Origin: Trabulsiella odontotermitis
Lineage (GTDB): Bacteria; Pseudomonadota; Gammaproteobacteria; Enterobacterales; Enterobacteriaceae
Direction: 5' to 3'
DNA: 64,000 bases
Assembly: GCF_030053895.1 (NCBI RefSeq)
Contig: NZ_CP125781.1
Location: 2,852,001 to 2,916,000 of the forward strand
Under the pieces are notes generated by a model that did no database searches, had not been told where the DNA came from, and saw nothing but the letters and a program-made list of their open reading frames with translations. Position numbers and translations under genes: made by a program. Shown here in pieces: positions 45,424 to 55,072 of the stretch. The stretch's first letter is position 1; every line of letters starts with the position of its first letter.

Positions 45424-45498
45424 TATGTTCCCCGGTTGGTATCTGACCCTTCGCCCTGCCCTCATCCTCCAGGACGAGGGTCAGGGAGAAGGGAAAAC

Positions 45499-47661
45499 TT
45501 ATTTGTTGTCAGACTTATATTCGTACTCGTAGTAACCGTAATCCTGATAACCCGTCGCCCGGCGGAAGATGGAGTTGAGGATCACCCCGCGTACTTCGAT
45601 GCCGTTCTGTTCGAAACGACCGAGGCTGGTTTCCACCTCTTTCAGGGTGTTGACCGCGTAGCGCGCCACCATCAGCGTGGTGCCAGCCAGACGACCGACC
45701 ACGGCGGCGTCGGTGACAGCCAGAATCGGCGGGGTATCGATCAGCACCAGGTCGTAGTTGCTGCTCGCCCACTTAACCAGCTCGGCGAAACGCTCGCTCA
45801 TCAGCAGTTCGGATGGGTTCGGCGGCACCTGACCGCGCGGCACCAGATCGAAATTGTTGATGGCGGTCTTTTTGGCACAACCCGCGATATCCGCTTTGCC
45901 CACCAGAATCTCCGACAGGCCGTTGACGTTGGTCGTACCGAGCAGTTCATGCGTATAGCCTTTGCGCATGTCACAGTCGATCAACAACACGCGCTTGTTG
46001 GTCTGGCTGATCACCGCCGCCAGGTTGGCGCAGACAAAGGTTTTACCGATTGACGGGCTCACCCCGGTCAGCATCAGGACGTTATTTTTCGCCTGCATCA
46101 TGGCGAAGTGCAGGCTGGTGCGCAGGCTGCGAATCGCTTCAATCGCAAGGTCGGTCGGGTTACCCACCGCCAGCAACTGACTCTGCTTGTAGCGCTTAAC
46201 GCCGCGGATGGTTTTGACGCTGTCATGGGACTTCTGCCATTCCGACAGTGGGATGCTGGCGTAAACGCTGATCCCCTGCTCTTCCAGGGCCTGCGGGCTT
46301 TCAATACCGCGGTTAAGCAACGCGCGCAGCAGTACGCCGACAATGGACAGCATCAGGCCGAGGATCAGGCCGCCGAGGATGATCAGCGCCTTTTTCGGCT
46401 TCAGCACGCCAGGCTGCGTGATTGCATGGTCAACGATGCGCACATCACCCACGGTGCTCGCTTCCTGAATCTTCAGCTCCTGCTGTTTGTTCAACAGTTG
46501 CATATAGACCTGCTGGCCCGACTCAACATCACGCGTCAGACGCACAATCTCCTGCTGCGTTTTCGGCATCGCCGTCACGCGTTGATTCAGGTTCGCCTTT
46601 TCTTCTTCCAGCGCCTGACGTTTTTCCAGCAGTGTCCGGTACGCCGGGTGACGTTTGGTGTAGAGCTTGGAAATCTCCGCCTCTTTGAAGGTCAGCTCGT
46701 TAAGCTGCGCGTCGATGTTGACCATCGAATCGAGCACTGATTTCGCTTCCAGCGGCAGGTCGACCGAGTCTTTTTCCTGACGGTAGGCGTTGAGTTTGTT
46801 TTCAGCGACATCAAGGTGGCTTCGCACTTCCGGCAGTTGGCGGGCGAGGAACGCCAGACTTTTCCCCGCTTCTTCTGACTTGCGCTCAACGTTCTGCTCA
46901 AGGTAGTTGCGGGTGATGTTGTCGAGAATAGTGCGGATCTGCTCACGGTCTTCGCCAACAAAGTTCAGGCTCAGGACGCCGGTGTCTTTGCCTGTTTCGG
47001 TGACCGTCAGGTTATTCTGCAGGTTGTTGATCATCCCCAGCGTGGAGAATTTGGTAATGGTAAATTCGCCGCCAGTTTCCGCGTTAATACCGCTCACCAG
47101 CAACGTGACGCCGTCTTTGCTGAGCGGTTGACCGACGTCACCGCGGGCGCTGAAGCCTCCGTCGCTGGTCAGCAGGTACTGTTTCGGCCCCAGCACTTCA
47201 AGCGTAAAGACCTGCTCTTTCATGCTGGCGGGCAGCGTAAAGGTTTCCACATGAACGGTATCGTTCTGCCGTCCCATCAGGCGATCCCAACCCGCGCCGA
47301 AGATCGGGAAGGTGATTTTGGTGACGCTGATATCGAGGTTCAGATCGTCAACTGTTTTGCCCAGCACCAGACGCGAGCGAATCAACTGGATCTCCGCTTC
47401 CGAGGCGGGCGGTTTGCTGTTGAGCGCCGAGTTAATATCCTGCACCAGTGAGCTGCCGGCGTTCTGTTCTATCTGTACCAGCGCATCGGCGCTGTAGATG
47501 GGAGTGGCAAACAGCGTGTAGACCACCGCCGCCAGGCCAAACAGCGCTGTCGTCCCCAGAACCCACCATTTCGCCTCAATGACCGTGCCTATCAGGCGTC
47601 CGATATCAATTTCATCATTGCCCGTGGCCTGCGGGGCAGCGTGTTTTACTTTTTCTGTCAT
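45499..47661 (-). CDS. wzc: tyrosine-protein kinase Wzc
   Basis: Inner-membrane autokinase controlling colanic acid polymerisation and export with Wza and Wzb. 720 residues: TM1 at about 31-52, a large periplasmic coiled-coil domain, TM2 at about 427-447, then a cytoplasmic BY-kinase domain with Walker A GVSPSIGKTF, Walker A' LLIDCDMRKG and Walker B LVLIDTPPIL. The C terminus YQDYGYYEYEYKSDNK is the autophosphorylated tyrosine cluster. The start ATG at 47661 (MTEKVKHAAPQ) matches the family; the longer frame to 47697 does not. Confidence 0.96.
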   Translation of the reverse strand: MTEKVKHAAPQATGNDEIDIGRLIGTVIEAKWWVLGTTALFGLAAVVYTLFATPIYSADALVQIEQNAGSSLVQDINSALNSKPPASEAEIQLIRSRLVLGKTVDDLNLDISVTKITFPIFGAGWDRLMGRQNDTVHVETFTLPASMKEQVFTLEVLGPKQYLLTSDGGFSARGDVGQPLSKDGVTLLVSGINAETGGEFTITKFSTLGMINNLQNNLTVTETGKDTGVLSLNFVGEDREQIRTILDNITRNYLEQNVERKSEEAGKSLAFLARQLPEVRSHLDVAENKLNAYRQEKDSVDLPLEAKSVLDSMVNIDAQLNELTFKEAEISKLYTKRHPAYRTLLEKRQALEEEKANLNQRVTAMPKTQQEIVRLTRDVESGQQVYMQLLNKQQELKIQEASTVGDVRIVDHAITQPGVLKPKKALIILGGLILGLMLSIVGVLLRALLNRGIESPQALEEQGISVYASIPLSEWQKSHDSVKTIRGVKRYKQSQLLAVGNPTDLAIEAIRSLRTSLHFAMMQAKNNVLMLTGVSPSIGKTFVCANLAAVISQTNKRVLLIDCDMRKGYTHELLGTTNVNGLSEILVGKADIAGCAKKTAINNFDLVPRGQVPPNPSELLMSERFAELVKWASSNYDLVLIDTPPILAVTDAAVVGRLAGTTLMVARYAVNTLKEVETSLGRFEQNGIEVRGVILNSIFRRATGYQDYGYYEYEYKSDNK

Positions 47662-47663
47662 TG

Positions 47664-48107
47664 TTATCCCTGCTGAGCTTTGAGTGCCTGTGCCCACTGA
47701 CGGGCGGACTGATCGAGTAAGGAGTACACCGCTTCGAAAGCGTCACGGCTCTTGCGGTACGGATCGGGGATTTCGCGTTCATCATCCCAGTGACCGAACA
47801 GCATGACTTTGCCGCGCATCTCCGGGGCCATGTCGCACAGGCGCGTAATGTGCCGCTTTTCCATAGTCAGGATCAGGTCATAGTCCCGACACATCCGTCC
47901 GGAAATTTGCCGCGCGCAATGCCCTTCAAGCGAGATGTTGTGAGCAGCGGCGACGCTCGCGGCTGAGTCATCTGCCCCGTTACCCACCAGCGCCCCCAGA
48001 CCCGCTGACTCGACGGTCAGCGAAGGGTGATAGGTTTTCAGCAGACGTTCTGCGGTCGGGGAACGGCAGATGTTTCCCACGCAAACGACCAGTATTTTGT
48101 TAAACAT
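47664..48107 (-). CDS. wzb: low-molecular-weight protein-tyrosine phosphatase Wzb
   Basis: Dephosphorylates Wzc; the phosphorylation cycle is needed for colanic acid production. 147 residues with the P-loop CVGNICRS (C9-x5-R15) at the N terminus and the general acid in DPYRKS (about 115-120). The start at 48107 (MFNKILVVCVGN) is chosen over in-frame ATGs up to 12 bases upstream, by family length. It is 2 bases before wzc and 5 bases after wza. Confidence 0.95.
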   Translation of the reverse strand: MFNKILVVCVGNICRSPTAERLLKTYHPSLTVESAGLGALVGNGADDSAASVAAAHNISLEGHCARQISGRMCRDYDLILTMEKRHITRLCDMAPEMRGKVMLFGHWDDEREIPDPYRKSRDAFEAVYSLLDQSARQWAQALKAQQG

Positions 48108-48112
48108 GCGCA

Positions 48113-49246
48113 TTACCACGTATGGATGTCTTTTGCTGTATCCGTCATGTAGCGAACGCCACTGATGGTTGGCAGCAACTGGTTGATCAGACGGTTCCAG
48201 CGGGCAACCGGTGCGGTCGTGACATACACCACGTCATACGGCTGCAACACGAAGTTGGTGGCCATGACCAGGGATGTCGCATCGGACATATCGAGCTGGT
48301 AAACGTTGGCAATCTTGCCGTTTTTGTCCTGCTGTAGCGGACGGATCACGAAGATGCCGCTGGCGTTGGAAGTCGTCATGTCGATGCCTTCCGCCTGGCC
48401 CAGCGCTTCGGTCAGAGTCATGCCGCTGAAGTCCATTTTGAGGGTGCTCTGTTTCTTCACTTCACCCATCACGAAGACTTTCAGATCGTCATTGCGCGGC
48501 ACGAACAGAATGTCGCCCGGGTAGAGCAGCCGGTTCTGGCTGAGATCGCCGTTTTGCATCAGCGCCTGCAGCGAAATGCGCTGCTCACGGCCATTATGGG
48601 TCAGCACCACGTTGCGCCAGTCTGCGGCTTCTGTCAGACCGCCCGCGGCGTTGATGGCATCCAGTACGGTCAGCGGCACGTTGGTGATTGCCTGTTGCCC
48701 GGATTTATTCACCTGCCCGGAGACGTAGGCTTTCTGCGAGCGGAACGCGGCGACGTTAACGTCAACCTGCGGGTCATTGATATAGGCCGCCAGACGCGAA
48801 GTCACCTGTGAACGAATTTCGGCCAGCGTTTTCCCGGCCACCTGCACTTTGCCGACGTACGGATAGAAAATTGAACCATCAGGCTGTACCCAGTTACCGG
48901 TGTCACTCGAGCTGCGGTACTGACCCGCAGGGGTCGTGAGTTCGGGGTGATCCCAGACCGTCACGTTGAGGACATCGCCCGGCCCTACCCGGTACTGGTA
49001 ATTGTTTAACTCCTGATCCAGCGACATATTGGGTTGCGCCACATTCGGTCGAGGGCGTAATTGGTCAATCAGTCGCGGGGTCAGCGGATAAACATTCACC
49101 ATTCGGTCAATGTCAAAATCAGCATCTTGCTGTTTGATCACGTCTTTACCGAAGGTAGACATATTGCTGCCGGGAAGGACAGTACAACCACTCATGAAGG
49201 TTACCGACACCAATAATGGCATCAATTTTAGTTTGGATTTCATCAT
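48113..49246 (-). CDS. wza: outer-membrane polysaccharide export lipoprotein Wza
   Basis: Forms the octameric outer-membrane channel for colanic acid. 377 residues (E. coli 379) with a lipoprotein signal: lipobox SGC at about 19-21, Cys21 the lipidated residue. The PES domain [20 protein letters not shown] and SLBB-type domains follow. The C-terminal helix near [18 protein letters not shown] makes the outer-membrane barrel. First gene of the colanic acid operon. The initiator is MM; either ATG is possible. Confidence 0.96.
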   Translation of the reverse strand: MMKSKLKLMPLLVSVTFMSGCTVLPGSNMSTFGKDVIKQQDADFDIDRMVNVYPLTPRLIDQLRPRPNVAQPNMSLDQELNNYQYRVGPGDVLNVTVWDHPELTTPAGQYRSSSDTGNWVQPDGSIFYPYVGKVQVAGKTLAEIRSQVTSRLAAYINDPQVDVNVAAFRSQKAYVSGQVNKSGQQAITNVPLTVLDAINAAGGLTEAADWRNVVLTHNGREQRISLQALMQNGDLSQNRLLYPGDILFVPRNDDLKVFVMGEVKKQSTLKMDFSGMTLTEALGQAEGIDMTTSNASGIFVIRPLQQDKNGKIANVYQLDMSDATSLVMATNFVLQPYDVVYVTTAPVARWNRLINQLLPTISGVRYMTDTAKDIHTW

Positions 49247-49434
49247 TGATTATTTATCACTTTGGCAGAAAATTATCCTGTGCGAATAAAATATAACGTT
49301 CTTTTTTCCATTCTTAGTTGAAGCAGAATGCATTTAATCGAAACGCAATATAATTGGTATCTATCCTAAAAAAGACGTTATTTACTCGCAGGCTATTGAC
49401 AGAATAATCGAAGCAGGTTGTCACGCCTTCAGGC

Positions 49435-49471
49435 ACGCTACCGCCCTTGGCTTTCAGTTACCAATCCACTG
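49435..49471 (-). promoter_or_regulatory. JUMPStart element with ops (colanic acid operon)
   Basis: On the - strand it runs from cagtggattggtaactg to ccaagggcggtagcgt; the ops core ggcggtagcgt is at 49435-49445. It is a close match to the element upstream of the O-antigen genes and to the JUMPStart consensus. It predicts RfaH-dependent antitermination of the 22-kb wza-wcaM operon. Confidence 0.92.
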
Positions 49472-49518
49472 TTAAATCAAATAATTAAAAGATACAACCC
49501 TGCTTCACAGGGCTTACC

Positions 49519-49532
49519 AGAGAATATTCCTG
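49519..49532. promoter_or_regulatory. candidate RcsAB box upstream of wza
   Basis: The + strand sequence agagaatattcctg matches 11 of 14 positions of the RcsAB consensus TaAGaatatTCctA, including a perfect AGAATATTCCT core. It lies about 50 bp upstream of the JUMPStart element, where the colanic acid promoter is expected. A weaker candidate (10 of 14) is at 49707-49720, taaataaaatccta on the - strand. RcsB with RcsA is the known activator of this operon. Confidence 0.6.
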
Positions 49533-49935
49533 AGGCATATTGTGAAATCATTTTCAGGCTTTCATATGACAGCAATGAAAGAGGCAAAAGATTATTACTC
49601 ACGATATGCTGGAAGAATTGTTGCAGCTAAGCCAATATCAGGCAAGGTAACAACCTCCCTAAATGGAGTTTTTAAGATTAATATTAAGCGCTCATTTTTA
49701 TACTTTTAGGATTTTATTTATATTGACAATTTGCGAGCGTTCTTTTTCTCTAAGAAAATTTCCGTTTAACGATACAAAAAGGTGATAATAAATGCCTGAA
49801 ACAATAAGGTTATATTGGTACCGGCGGAATTAGTTTATTGAGATAAATCTCAGGTAAAGATTGCATTTCAACTCCGCTTTATCCATGATCTCCTTGTGTC
49901 ATTTTTTTTACGTTACGAAAGGTATTAATCCGTAT

Positions 49936-51513
49936 ATGGAATGGATCGCCGATCCCTCAATCTGGGCCGGTCTGATGACGCTGATTGTCATCGAACTGGT
50001 ATTGGGTATTGATAATCTGGTGTTTATCGCCATCCTCGCTGAAAAGCTTCCGCCCGGGCAGCGTGACCGCGCCCGCGTGACAGGGCTGATTCTGGCGATG
50101 TTGATGCGTTTGCTGCTGCTGGCTTCTATCTCCTGGCTGGTCACCCTCACTAAACCGCTGTTCAGCATTCGCGATCTCAGCTTCAGCGCCCGCGACCTGA
50201 TCATGCTGTTTGGTGGGCTCTTTCTGTTGTTTAAGGCCACCGTCGAATTAAATGAAAGGCTCGAAGGGAAAGACAGCGAAAATCCGACGCAGCGACGAGG
50301 AGCAAAATTCTGGGCTGTCGTGACGCAGATAGTGGTGCTGGATGCGGTCTTCTCGCTGGATTCAGTGATCACCGCAGTCGGGATGGTTGACCACCTCGCG
50401 GTGATGATGGCGGCGGTGATTATCGCCATCAGCCTGATGCTGCTCGCCAGCAAGCCGCTCACCCGCTTCGTCAATAACCACCCGACCATTGTCATTCTCT
50501 GTCTCAGCTTCCTGCTGATGATCGGCTTCAGTCTGATTGCCGACGGTTTTGGCTTCCATATTCCGAAAGGCTATCTGTACGCGGCGATTGGTTTCTCGGT
50601 GATGATCGAAGCCCTCAATCAGCTGGCGATTTTCAACCGCCGCCGTTTCCTGTCAGCGAACCAGTCGCTGCGCGCCCGCACCACGGAAGCAGTCATGCGC
50701 CTGTTAAGCGGGCAGAAAGAGGATGCGGAGCTGGATGCCGAGACCGCCTCGCTGATTGCCGACCACAACGACAGCCAGTTGTTTAACCCGCAGGAGCGGT
50801 TGATGATCGAGCGCGTGCTGAATCTCAATCAGCGCACCGTCAGCAGCATCATGACCTCGCGCCACGACATTGAGCATATCGACCTCAACGCGCCGGAATC
50901 AGAGATCCGCGCGCTACTGGAGAAAAACCAGCACACCCGTCTGGTGGTCACCAGCAATGACGATGAAGAAGATCTGCTGGGCGTGGTGCACATCATCGAC
51001 CTGCTGCAACAGTCGCTGCGCGGTGAGCCGCTCAACCTGCGGGTGCTGATTCGCCAGCCGCTGGTCTTCCCGGAGACACTGCCACTGCTGGCTGCGCTGG
51101 AGCAGTTCCGTAATGCACGCACTCACTTTGCGTTTGTGGTCGATGAATTTGGTTCGGTGGAAGGGATTGTCACGCTGAGCGACGTCACAGAGACCATCGC
51201 CGGGAATCTGCCTAACGAGGCTGAAGAGATCGACGCCCGGCATGATATCCAGAAAAATACCGATGGCAGCTGGACCGCTAACGGCCATATGCCGCTGGAA
51301 GATCTGGTGCAGTTTGTGCCAATTCCCCTCGACGAGAAGCGGGAATACCACACCATTGCTGGTTTGCTGATGGAACATCTGCAGCGGGTGCCGCAGGCGG
51401 GAGAAGAAGTGGTCGTGGATGGCTTTACGCTGAAAACGCTGGAGGTGGAAAACCACCGTGTGCAGCGGGTGCAGATTTTCCCACCGCAAGAAACGCCTGA
51501 TTACGAAGTCTGA
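49936..51513 (+). CDS. yegH: inner membrane protein YegH (TerC/CBS/CorC domains)
   Basis: 525 residues from ATG at 49936 ([39 protein letters not shown]). The N-terminal TerC-like domain has about 7 TM segments and the acidic IELVLGIDN and [15 protein letters not shown] motifs. Two CBS domains follow (about 290-410; [18 protein letters not shown]), then a C-terminal CorC/HlyC transporter-associated domain. The function is not established; TerC relatives are linked to metal (manganese) export. The frame is open 25 codons upstream, but the family begins here. Confidence 0.92.
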   Translation: MEWIADPSIWAGLMTLIVIELVLGIDNLVFIAILAEKLPPGQRDRARVTGLILAMLMRLLLLASISWLVTLTKPLFSIRDLSFSARDLIMLFGGLFLLFKATVELNERLEGKDSENPTQRRGAKFWAVVTQIVVLDAVFSLDSVITAVGMVDHLAVMMAAVIIAISLMLLASKPLTRFVNNHPTIVILCLSFLLMIGFSLIADGFGFHIPKGYLYAAIGFSVMIEALNQLAIFNRRRFLSANQSLRARTTEAVMRLLSGQKEDAELDAETASLIADHNDSQLFNPQERLMIERVLNLNQRTVSSIMTSRHDIEHIDLNAPESEIRALLEKNQHTRLVVTSNDDEEDLLGVVHIIDLLQQSLRGEPLNLRVLIRQPLVFPETLPLLAALEQFRNARTHFAFVVDEFGSVEGIVTLSDVTETIAGNLPNEAEEIDARHDIQKNTDGSWTANGHMPLEDLVQFVPIPLDEKREYHTIAGLLMEHLQRVPQAGEEVVVDGFTLKTLEVENHRVQRVQIFPPQETPDYEV

Positions 51514-51515
51514 AA

Positions 51516-51546
51516 ACCACCGGACGGCTCAGCGCCGCCCGGTGGT
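51516..51546. terminator. hairpin between convergent yegH and asmA
   Basis: Inverted repeat accaccgg (51516-51523) / ccggtggt (51539-51546) with an inner cggc/gccg pairing. On the - strand it is followed by a short tttt, so it may terminate asmA. On the + strand there is no T-run. Confidence 0.6.
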
Positions 51547-51548
51547 CA

Positions 51549-53393
51549 TCACAGTTTTTCCAGCAGCTTTTTCACGTCCTGACTGCTCTGGCTTCCTTTG
51601 TTCTTATCGGCCCAGTCGTTCAACCGGCGCTTCATTTCATCCTGCAGTTGTTTACGCAACACCTGGTCGACCTGCAGACTGTAGTTCAGCGACTCCCACG
51701 GACCGTACACGCGCAGCGGGATGGCGGTCTGTTTCAGCATTTCCACCAGCTTACTGTCGCCTTTCCAGCCTTCCAGCACGCGAACGTTGAAACGCATATC
51801 GCCCTGCTCTTTCATCAGGTCCAGCGAACCCTGTCCGGTCAGTGCCAGCAACGCGGACTGTCCGTCCATATTGCTGAGCGTCAGTACGCCATTGTCGAGT
51901 TGCAGATCGCTGGCGAGCTTATCCAGTCGGGTTGCTGTTTCGTAGTTTTCCTGCGCCTGCACGTTGGCGCTGCGCTCTACCGCCTGCTGCACGAGTTGCT
52001 GGAAGTTGAGGCCTTCGGCGCGGGTGTTGAGCATCTCAACGTGCCCTTCGCCCTGCCAGTTGCGGCGGAAATCATCAGCGTCAATTTTGCTGCCGCTGAA
52101 ATCCCCGGCGAGCGTCATTGAGCCTGTCAACTGGATCGGGTAATCAAACGCTTTCAGAATGGTGCCGATTTCAACGTTGTCCAGCTTCGGCTGAAACTCA
52201 ACCTGCACGTCATTGCGGCGCGCGTCGAGTGTCCCTGGCAGTGAGATTTGCCCGTCGCCAAGCCGCCCCTGCAGTTCGGCAATCGTCAGCAAACCCGACT
52301 GGTTGCTGAGATCGCCGCTCACCTGGCTGAAATTCATGCCGCGCCACAGGATCTGGTTCGCTTTCAGTTTGATGGCCGCAGTAAAGCCCCGTAAACCGCT
52401 GTAATCAGGCTGCGGATTGCCATCGGCAATCACCGGGCGCTGCTTGACCGGGCTTTGCCCCTGCTGCGTCACGTTGTTGTTTGTTGAGGCGCTGGCAGGT
52501 GACAGGAGATTATCCAGATTGAGTTTGTCGAACTGCAGATCCAGCGCCCATTCAGGACGGTCCGCCAGCACTACATGCGCCTCACCGGTAACGATACTGT
52601 CGTTCGCCGTCAGATTGAGCTTACTGAAACCGAGCGTTTTGCTCTCTTCCTGCCAGCTAGCCAGCAGGCTACCCTGACCGGTGATGCCCTGCGCCGGGAG
52701 ATCCGCGCCCTGGAACTGCCAGTTAAGCTGGGTCAGGTTCGCCGACAGGGTGTGCGGATAGTCGCTGCCGTCGATATCGGCGGTGAAGGAGAGCGCCAGG
52801 TCACGCTGGTCGCGATTGACCCGGCCGGCAAATTCCATCGAACCTTTATGCTGTTCGTCCTGCTCCATCTGCAAACGGATGTCACGGACGGTCACCAGCT
52901 CGTCGCTGTCGTGCTGGAACACCAGCACGCTGTCCGCCACTTTCAGTTTCGCGATATCAAATGACCAGCCGCGATCTTCCGCCACTTCCGGCAAAGTGTT
53001 TTCTTTTGGTACGACGGGCGCGTCCTGTCCGCGCACCGCTTCTGTCTGCGGGGTGAGCTGGATCACCGCCCCTTTCAGCATCACCTGGCGCACCTGCAAC
53101 TGGTGAGAGAGCAGCGGCAACAGCGAGACATCAAGACGCATGTTATCCGCGCGCACCAACGGTTCGCTGGCGCCGGGCGCGGTGAGCGACATTCTGCCGG
53201 AGAGAATGCTGAGTTGCGGCCAGACGTGCCAGCGCAGCGGCCCGTCGAGTTGTAACTGATAGCCGCTTCGCGTTTCGACCTGTCGCACCATATAGGCGCG
53301 GAAATCATTAGGATTGACCAACAGCACCAACGCAGAGAGACCGGCGATAATCACCACCAGTAAAATCATCAGCGTCGTCAGAAGTCGTCTCAT
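51549..53393 (-). CDS. asmA: AsmA family protein
   Basis: 614 residues (E. coli 617). There is one N-terminal TM anchor (LLTTLMILLVVIIAGLSALVLLV, about 3-25), then a large periplasmic region rich in beta-strand, with the AsmA N-terminal domain (VNPNDFRAYMVRQVETRSGYQLQLDGPLRW). AsmA-like proteins are implicated in outer membrane lipid homeostasis; the founding mutant suppressed assembly-defective OmpF. It lies 26 bases downstream of dcd in the same direction, probably one operon with it. Confidence 0.94.
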   Translation of the reverse strand: MRRLLTTLMILLVVIIAGLSALVLLVNPNDFRAYMVRQVETRSGYQLQLDGPLRWHVWPQLSILSGRMSLTAPGASEPLVRADNMRLDVSLLPLLSHQLQVRQVMLKGAVIQLTPQTEAVRGQDAPVVPKENTLPEVAEDRGWSFDIAKLKVADSVLVFQHDSDELVTVRDIRLQMEQDEQHKGSMEFAGRVNRDQRDLALSFTADIDGSDYPHTLSANLTQLNWQFQGADLPAQGITGQGSLLASWQEESKTLGFSKLNLTANDSIVTGEAHVVLADRPEWALDLQFDKLNLDNLLSPASASTNNNVTQQGQSPVKQRPVIADGNPQPDYSGLRGFTAAIKLKANQILWRGMNFSQVSGDLSNQSGLLTIAELQGRLGDGQISLPGTLDARRNDVQVEFQPKLDNVEIGTILKAFDYPIQLTGSMTLAGDFSGSKIDADDFRRNWQGEGHVEMLNTRAEGLNFQQLVQQAVERSANVQAQENYETATRLDKLASDLQLDNGVLTLSNMDGQSALLALTGQGSLDLMKEQGDMRFNVRVLEGWKGDSKLVEMLKQTAIPLRVYGPWESLNYSLQVDQVLRKQLQDEMKRRLNDWADKNKGSQSSQDVKKLLEKL

Positions 53394-53419
53394 GGCACCC
53401 TCAATACAACTGAGCGAAC

Positions 53420-54001
53420 TCAGTCCTTATCAATACGGCTGGCAACAGCACCCTGCTGATCACGATACTTCGCATCTTCACGGCGGTTATACGGGCGCGC
53501 AGCCGGACCGGACAGCGGTTCAAAACTCAACGCGCCGATCAGCATCCCCGGACGCAGCGCCAGCGGCAGCTTACCGGAGTTATAGAATTCCAGCACAATG
53601 CACCCGGACCAACCGGGATCGATGCGGTGCGCCGTGACGTGAACCATTAATCCAAGACGCGCCAGCGACGAGCGCCCGTCCAGCCAGCCGACCAGATCAG
53701 CAGGCAGCGTGACGGATTCATACGTCACCGCCAGCGCCAGTTCGCCCGGGTGGAGGTAAAACGCGTCACCTTCAGCCAGCACAATCTCTTCGCTCATGAC
53801 GCGATCCAGCGCCGCGCTCACTTCCGCTTTCGGCCCGCTCAGGTCGATAAACGCCGCGGTATGACCACTAAAGGTGCGGAATTTATTGCCCAGACGGACA
53901 TCCACGGTGGCGCCGTTGATACGCTCAACGGGCGGACGCGGGGTAATCGACAGGCGGCCTTCGTCCAGCCAGGCTTCTATATCTCGGTCACACAGACGCA
54001 T
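53420..54001 (-). CDS. dcd: dCTP deaminase
   Basis: Deaminates dCTP to dUTP, the main source of dUMP for thymidylate in enterobacteria. 193 residues, trimeric dUTPase-like fold. [28 protein letters not shown] carries the active-site Arg, Ser and Glu/His region, and [19 protein letters not shown] follows. Two ATGs sit in tandem (54007 and 54001). The second has aggag at the better spacing and gives [11 protein letters not shown], the family N terminus. Confidence 0.96.
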   Translation of the reverse strand: MRLCDRDIEAWLDEGRLSITPRPPVERINGATVDVRLGNKFRTFSGHTAAFIDLSGPKAEVSAALDRVMSEEIVLAEGDAFYLHPGELALAVTYESVTLPADLVGWLDGRSSLARLGLMVHVTAHRIDPGWSGCIVLEFYNSGKLPLALRPGMLIGALSFEPLSGPAARPYNRREDAKYRDQQGAVASRIDKD

Positions 54002-54091
54002 GCGCATTCTCCTTTCGTGCATCGCGCCCTTACCGTTTCAGGGCATAAGGGCTAAACAGATTCTCTCTGAACGTTACACAATTCACGGGGT

Positions 54092-54733
54092 TTATTCAAA
54101 AAACTGGCTAATTTTCGCTTTCAGGATATCAATCGCAATGCGGTTTTTACCGCCGCGCGGCACGATGATATCCGCGTACTGCTTTGACGGCTCAATAAAC
54201 TGCAGGAACATCGGGCGCACCGTTTTCTGGTACTGCGCCATCACCGAGTCCATCGAACGCCCGCGCTCGTTTACGTCGCGACGGATGCGGCGCATCAGGC
54301 AGATATCAAGTGGGGTATCCACAAAAATGGAGAAGTTCATTTCTTCGCGCAGACGCGCATCAGTCAACAGCAGAATACCTTCAAGGATGATGACTTTTTT
54401 CGGCACGACGTGAACCGTCTCTTCCATGCGGGTGTGTTCAACGTAGCTGTAAACCGGGAGTTCGATGGGATTGCCGCGCTTGAGCATTTGCAGATGCTGG
54501 AACAGCAGGTTGTGATCCATCGCGTTCGGATGGTCGTAGTTGGTTTTGACACGTTCTTCCATCGACAGATGACTTTGATCTTTGTAATAGCTGTCTTCAG
54601 GAATGACGCCAATGTGCTCATCACCAACCTGTTCACGTAATTCGCGGTAAAGCGTACTGGCAATAAGACTTTTTCCGGATGCCGATGCGCCTGCGATACC
54701 TACGATGACGCACTGATGAGACTTCTCAGTCAT
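54092..54733 (-). CDS. udk: uridine kinase
   Basis: Pyrimidine salvage: phosphorylates uridine and cytidine with a nucleoside triphosphate. 213 residues with the P-loop [15 protein letters not shown] (about 13-27), [11 protein letters not shown] (substrate loop) and [16 protein letters not shown]. The C-terminal [21 protein letters not shown] is diagnostic. ATG at 54733 ([10 protein letters not shown]) gives the family length; the frame is open 40 codons upstream into non-coding sequence. Confidence 0.96.
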   Translation of the reverse strand: MTEKSHQCVIVGIAGASASGKSLIASTLYRELREQVGDEHIGVIPEDSYYKDQSHLSMEERVKTNYDHPNAMDHNLLFQHLQMLKRGNPIELPVYSYVEHTRMEETVHVVPKKVIILEGILLLTDARLREEMNFSIFVDTPLDICLMRRIRRDVNERGRSMDSVMAQYQKTVRPMFLQFIEPSKQYADIIVPRGGKNRIAIDILKAKISQFFE

Positions 54734-55072
54734 ATATTTTTGCGACCTGATTAACCTGGAGTTTTGGAAGGGCGACGCCGGAGCGTCAAACGCGGCAATT
54801 ATAGGGATTTCAACGCGCCGATACCAGTCATGCTTGCGGATCTGCCAAAGCAAATACAGAAACGCGTAATATCCGCCTTAGTGCAAATTTTTATGCCTGG
54901 TTTTAATGCAGCATCGGCAGTTTTCGACCATTCTAAGTAATTAATATCTCGACGCTGTCAAAATATGAACAACCACAATAGGAATTGTAAATTGTTTGTA
55001 CTAGCATAACTTCAGATAATCGTTCAGTCGTCCGGGCTTGCTCCTGGCGGGAAAGCTACGCGGATTGTAGTA

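Larger units (their letters stand above)
49247..49935 (-). promoter_or_regulatory. wza-yegH divergent region: colanic acid promoter and leader
   Basis: About 690 bp of AT-rich non-coding DNA between the divergent wza (-) and yegH (+). It contains a JUMPStart/ops element, an RcsAB-box candidate and about 190 bases of leader before wza. A TTGACA at 49723-49728 on the + strand could be the -35 of a yegH promoter, but its -10 is poor. Open frames inside it are not convincing as genes. Confidence 0.65.

Noticed and set aside
49418..49630. 70-codon + strand ORF in the wza-yegH gap
   Set aside because: It runs through the JUMPStart element on the opposite strand, has no good ribosome-binding site and no recognisable product.
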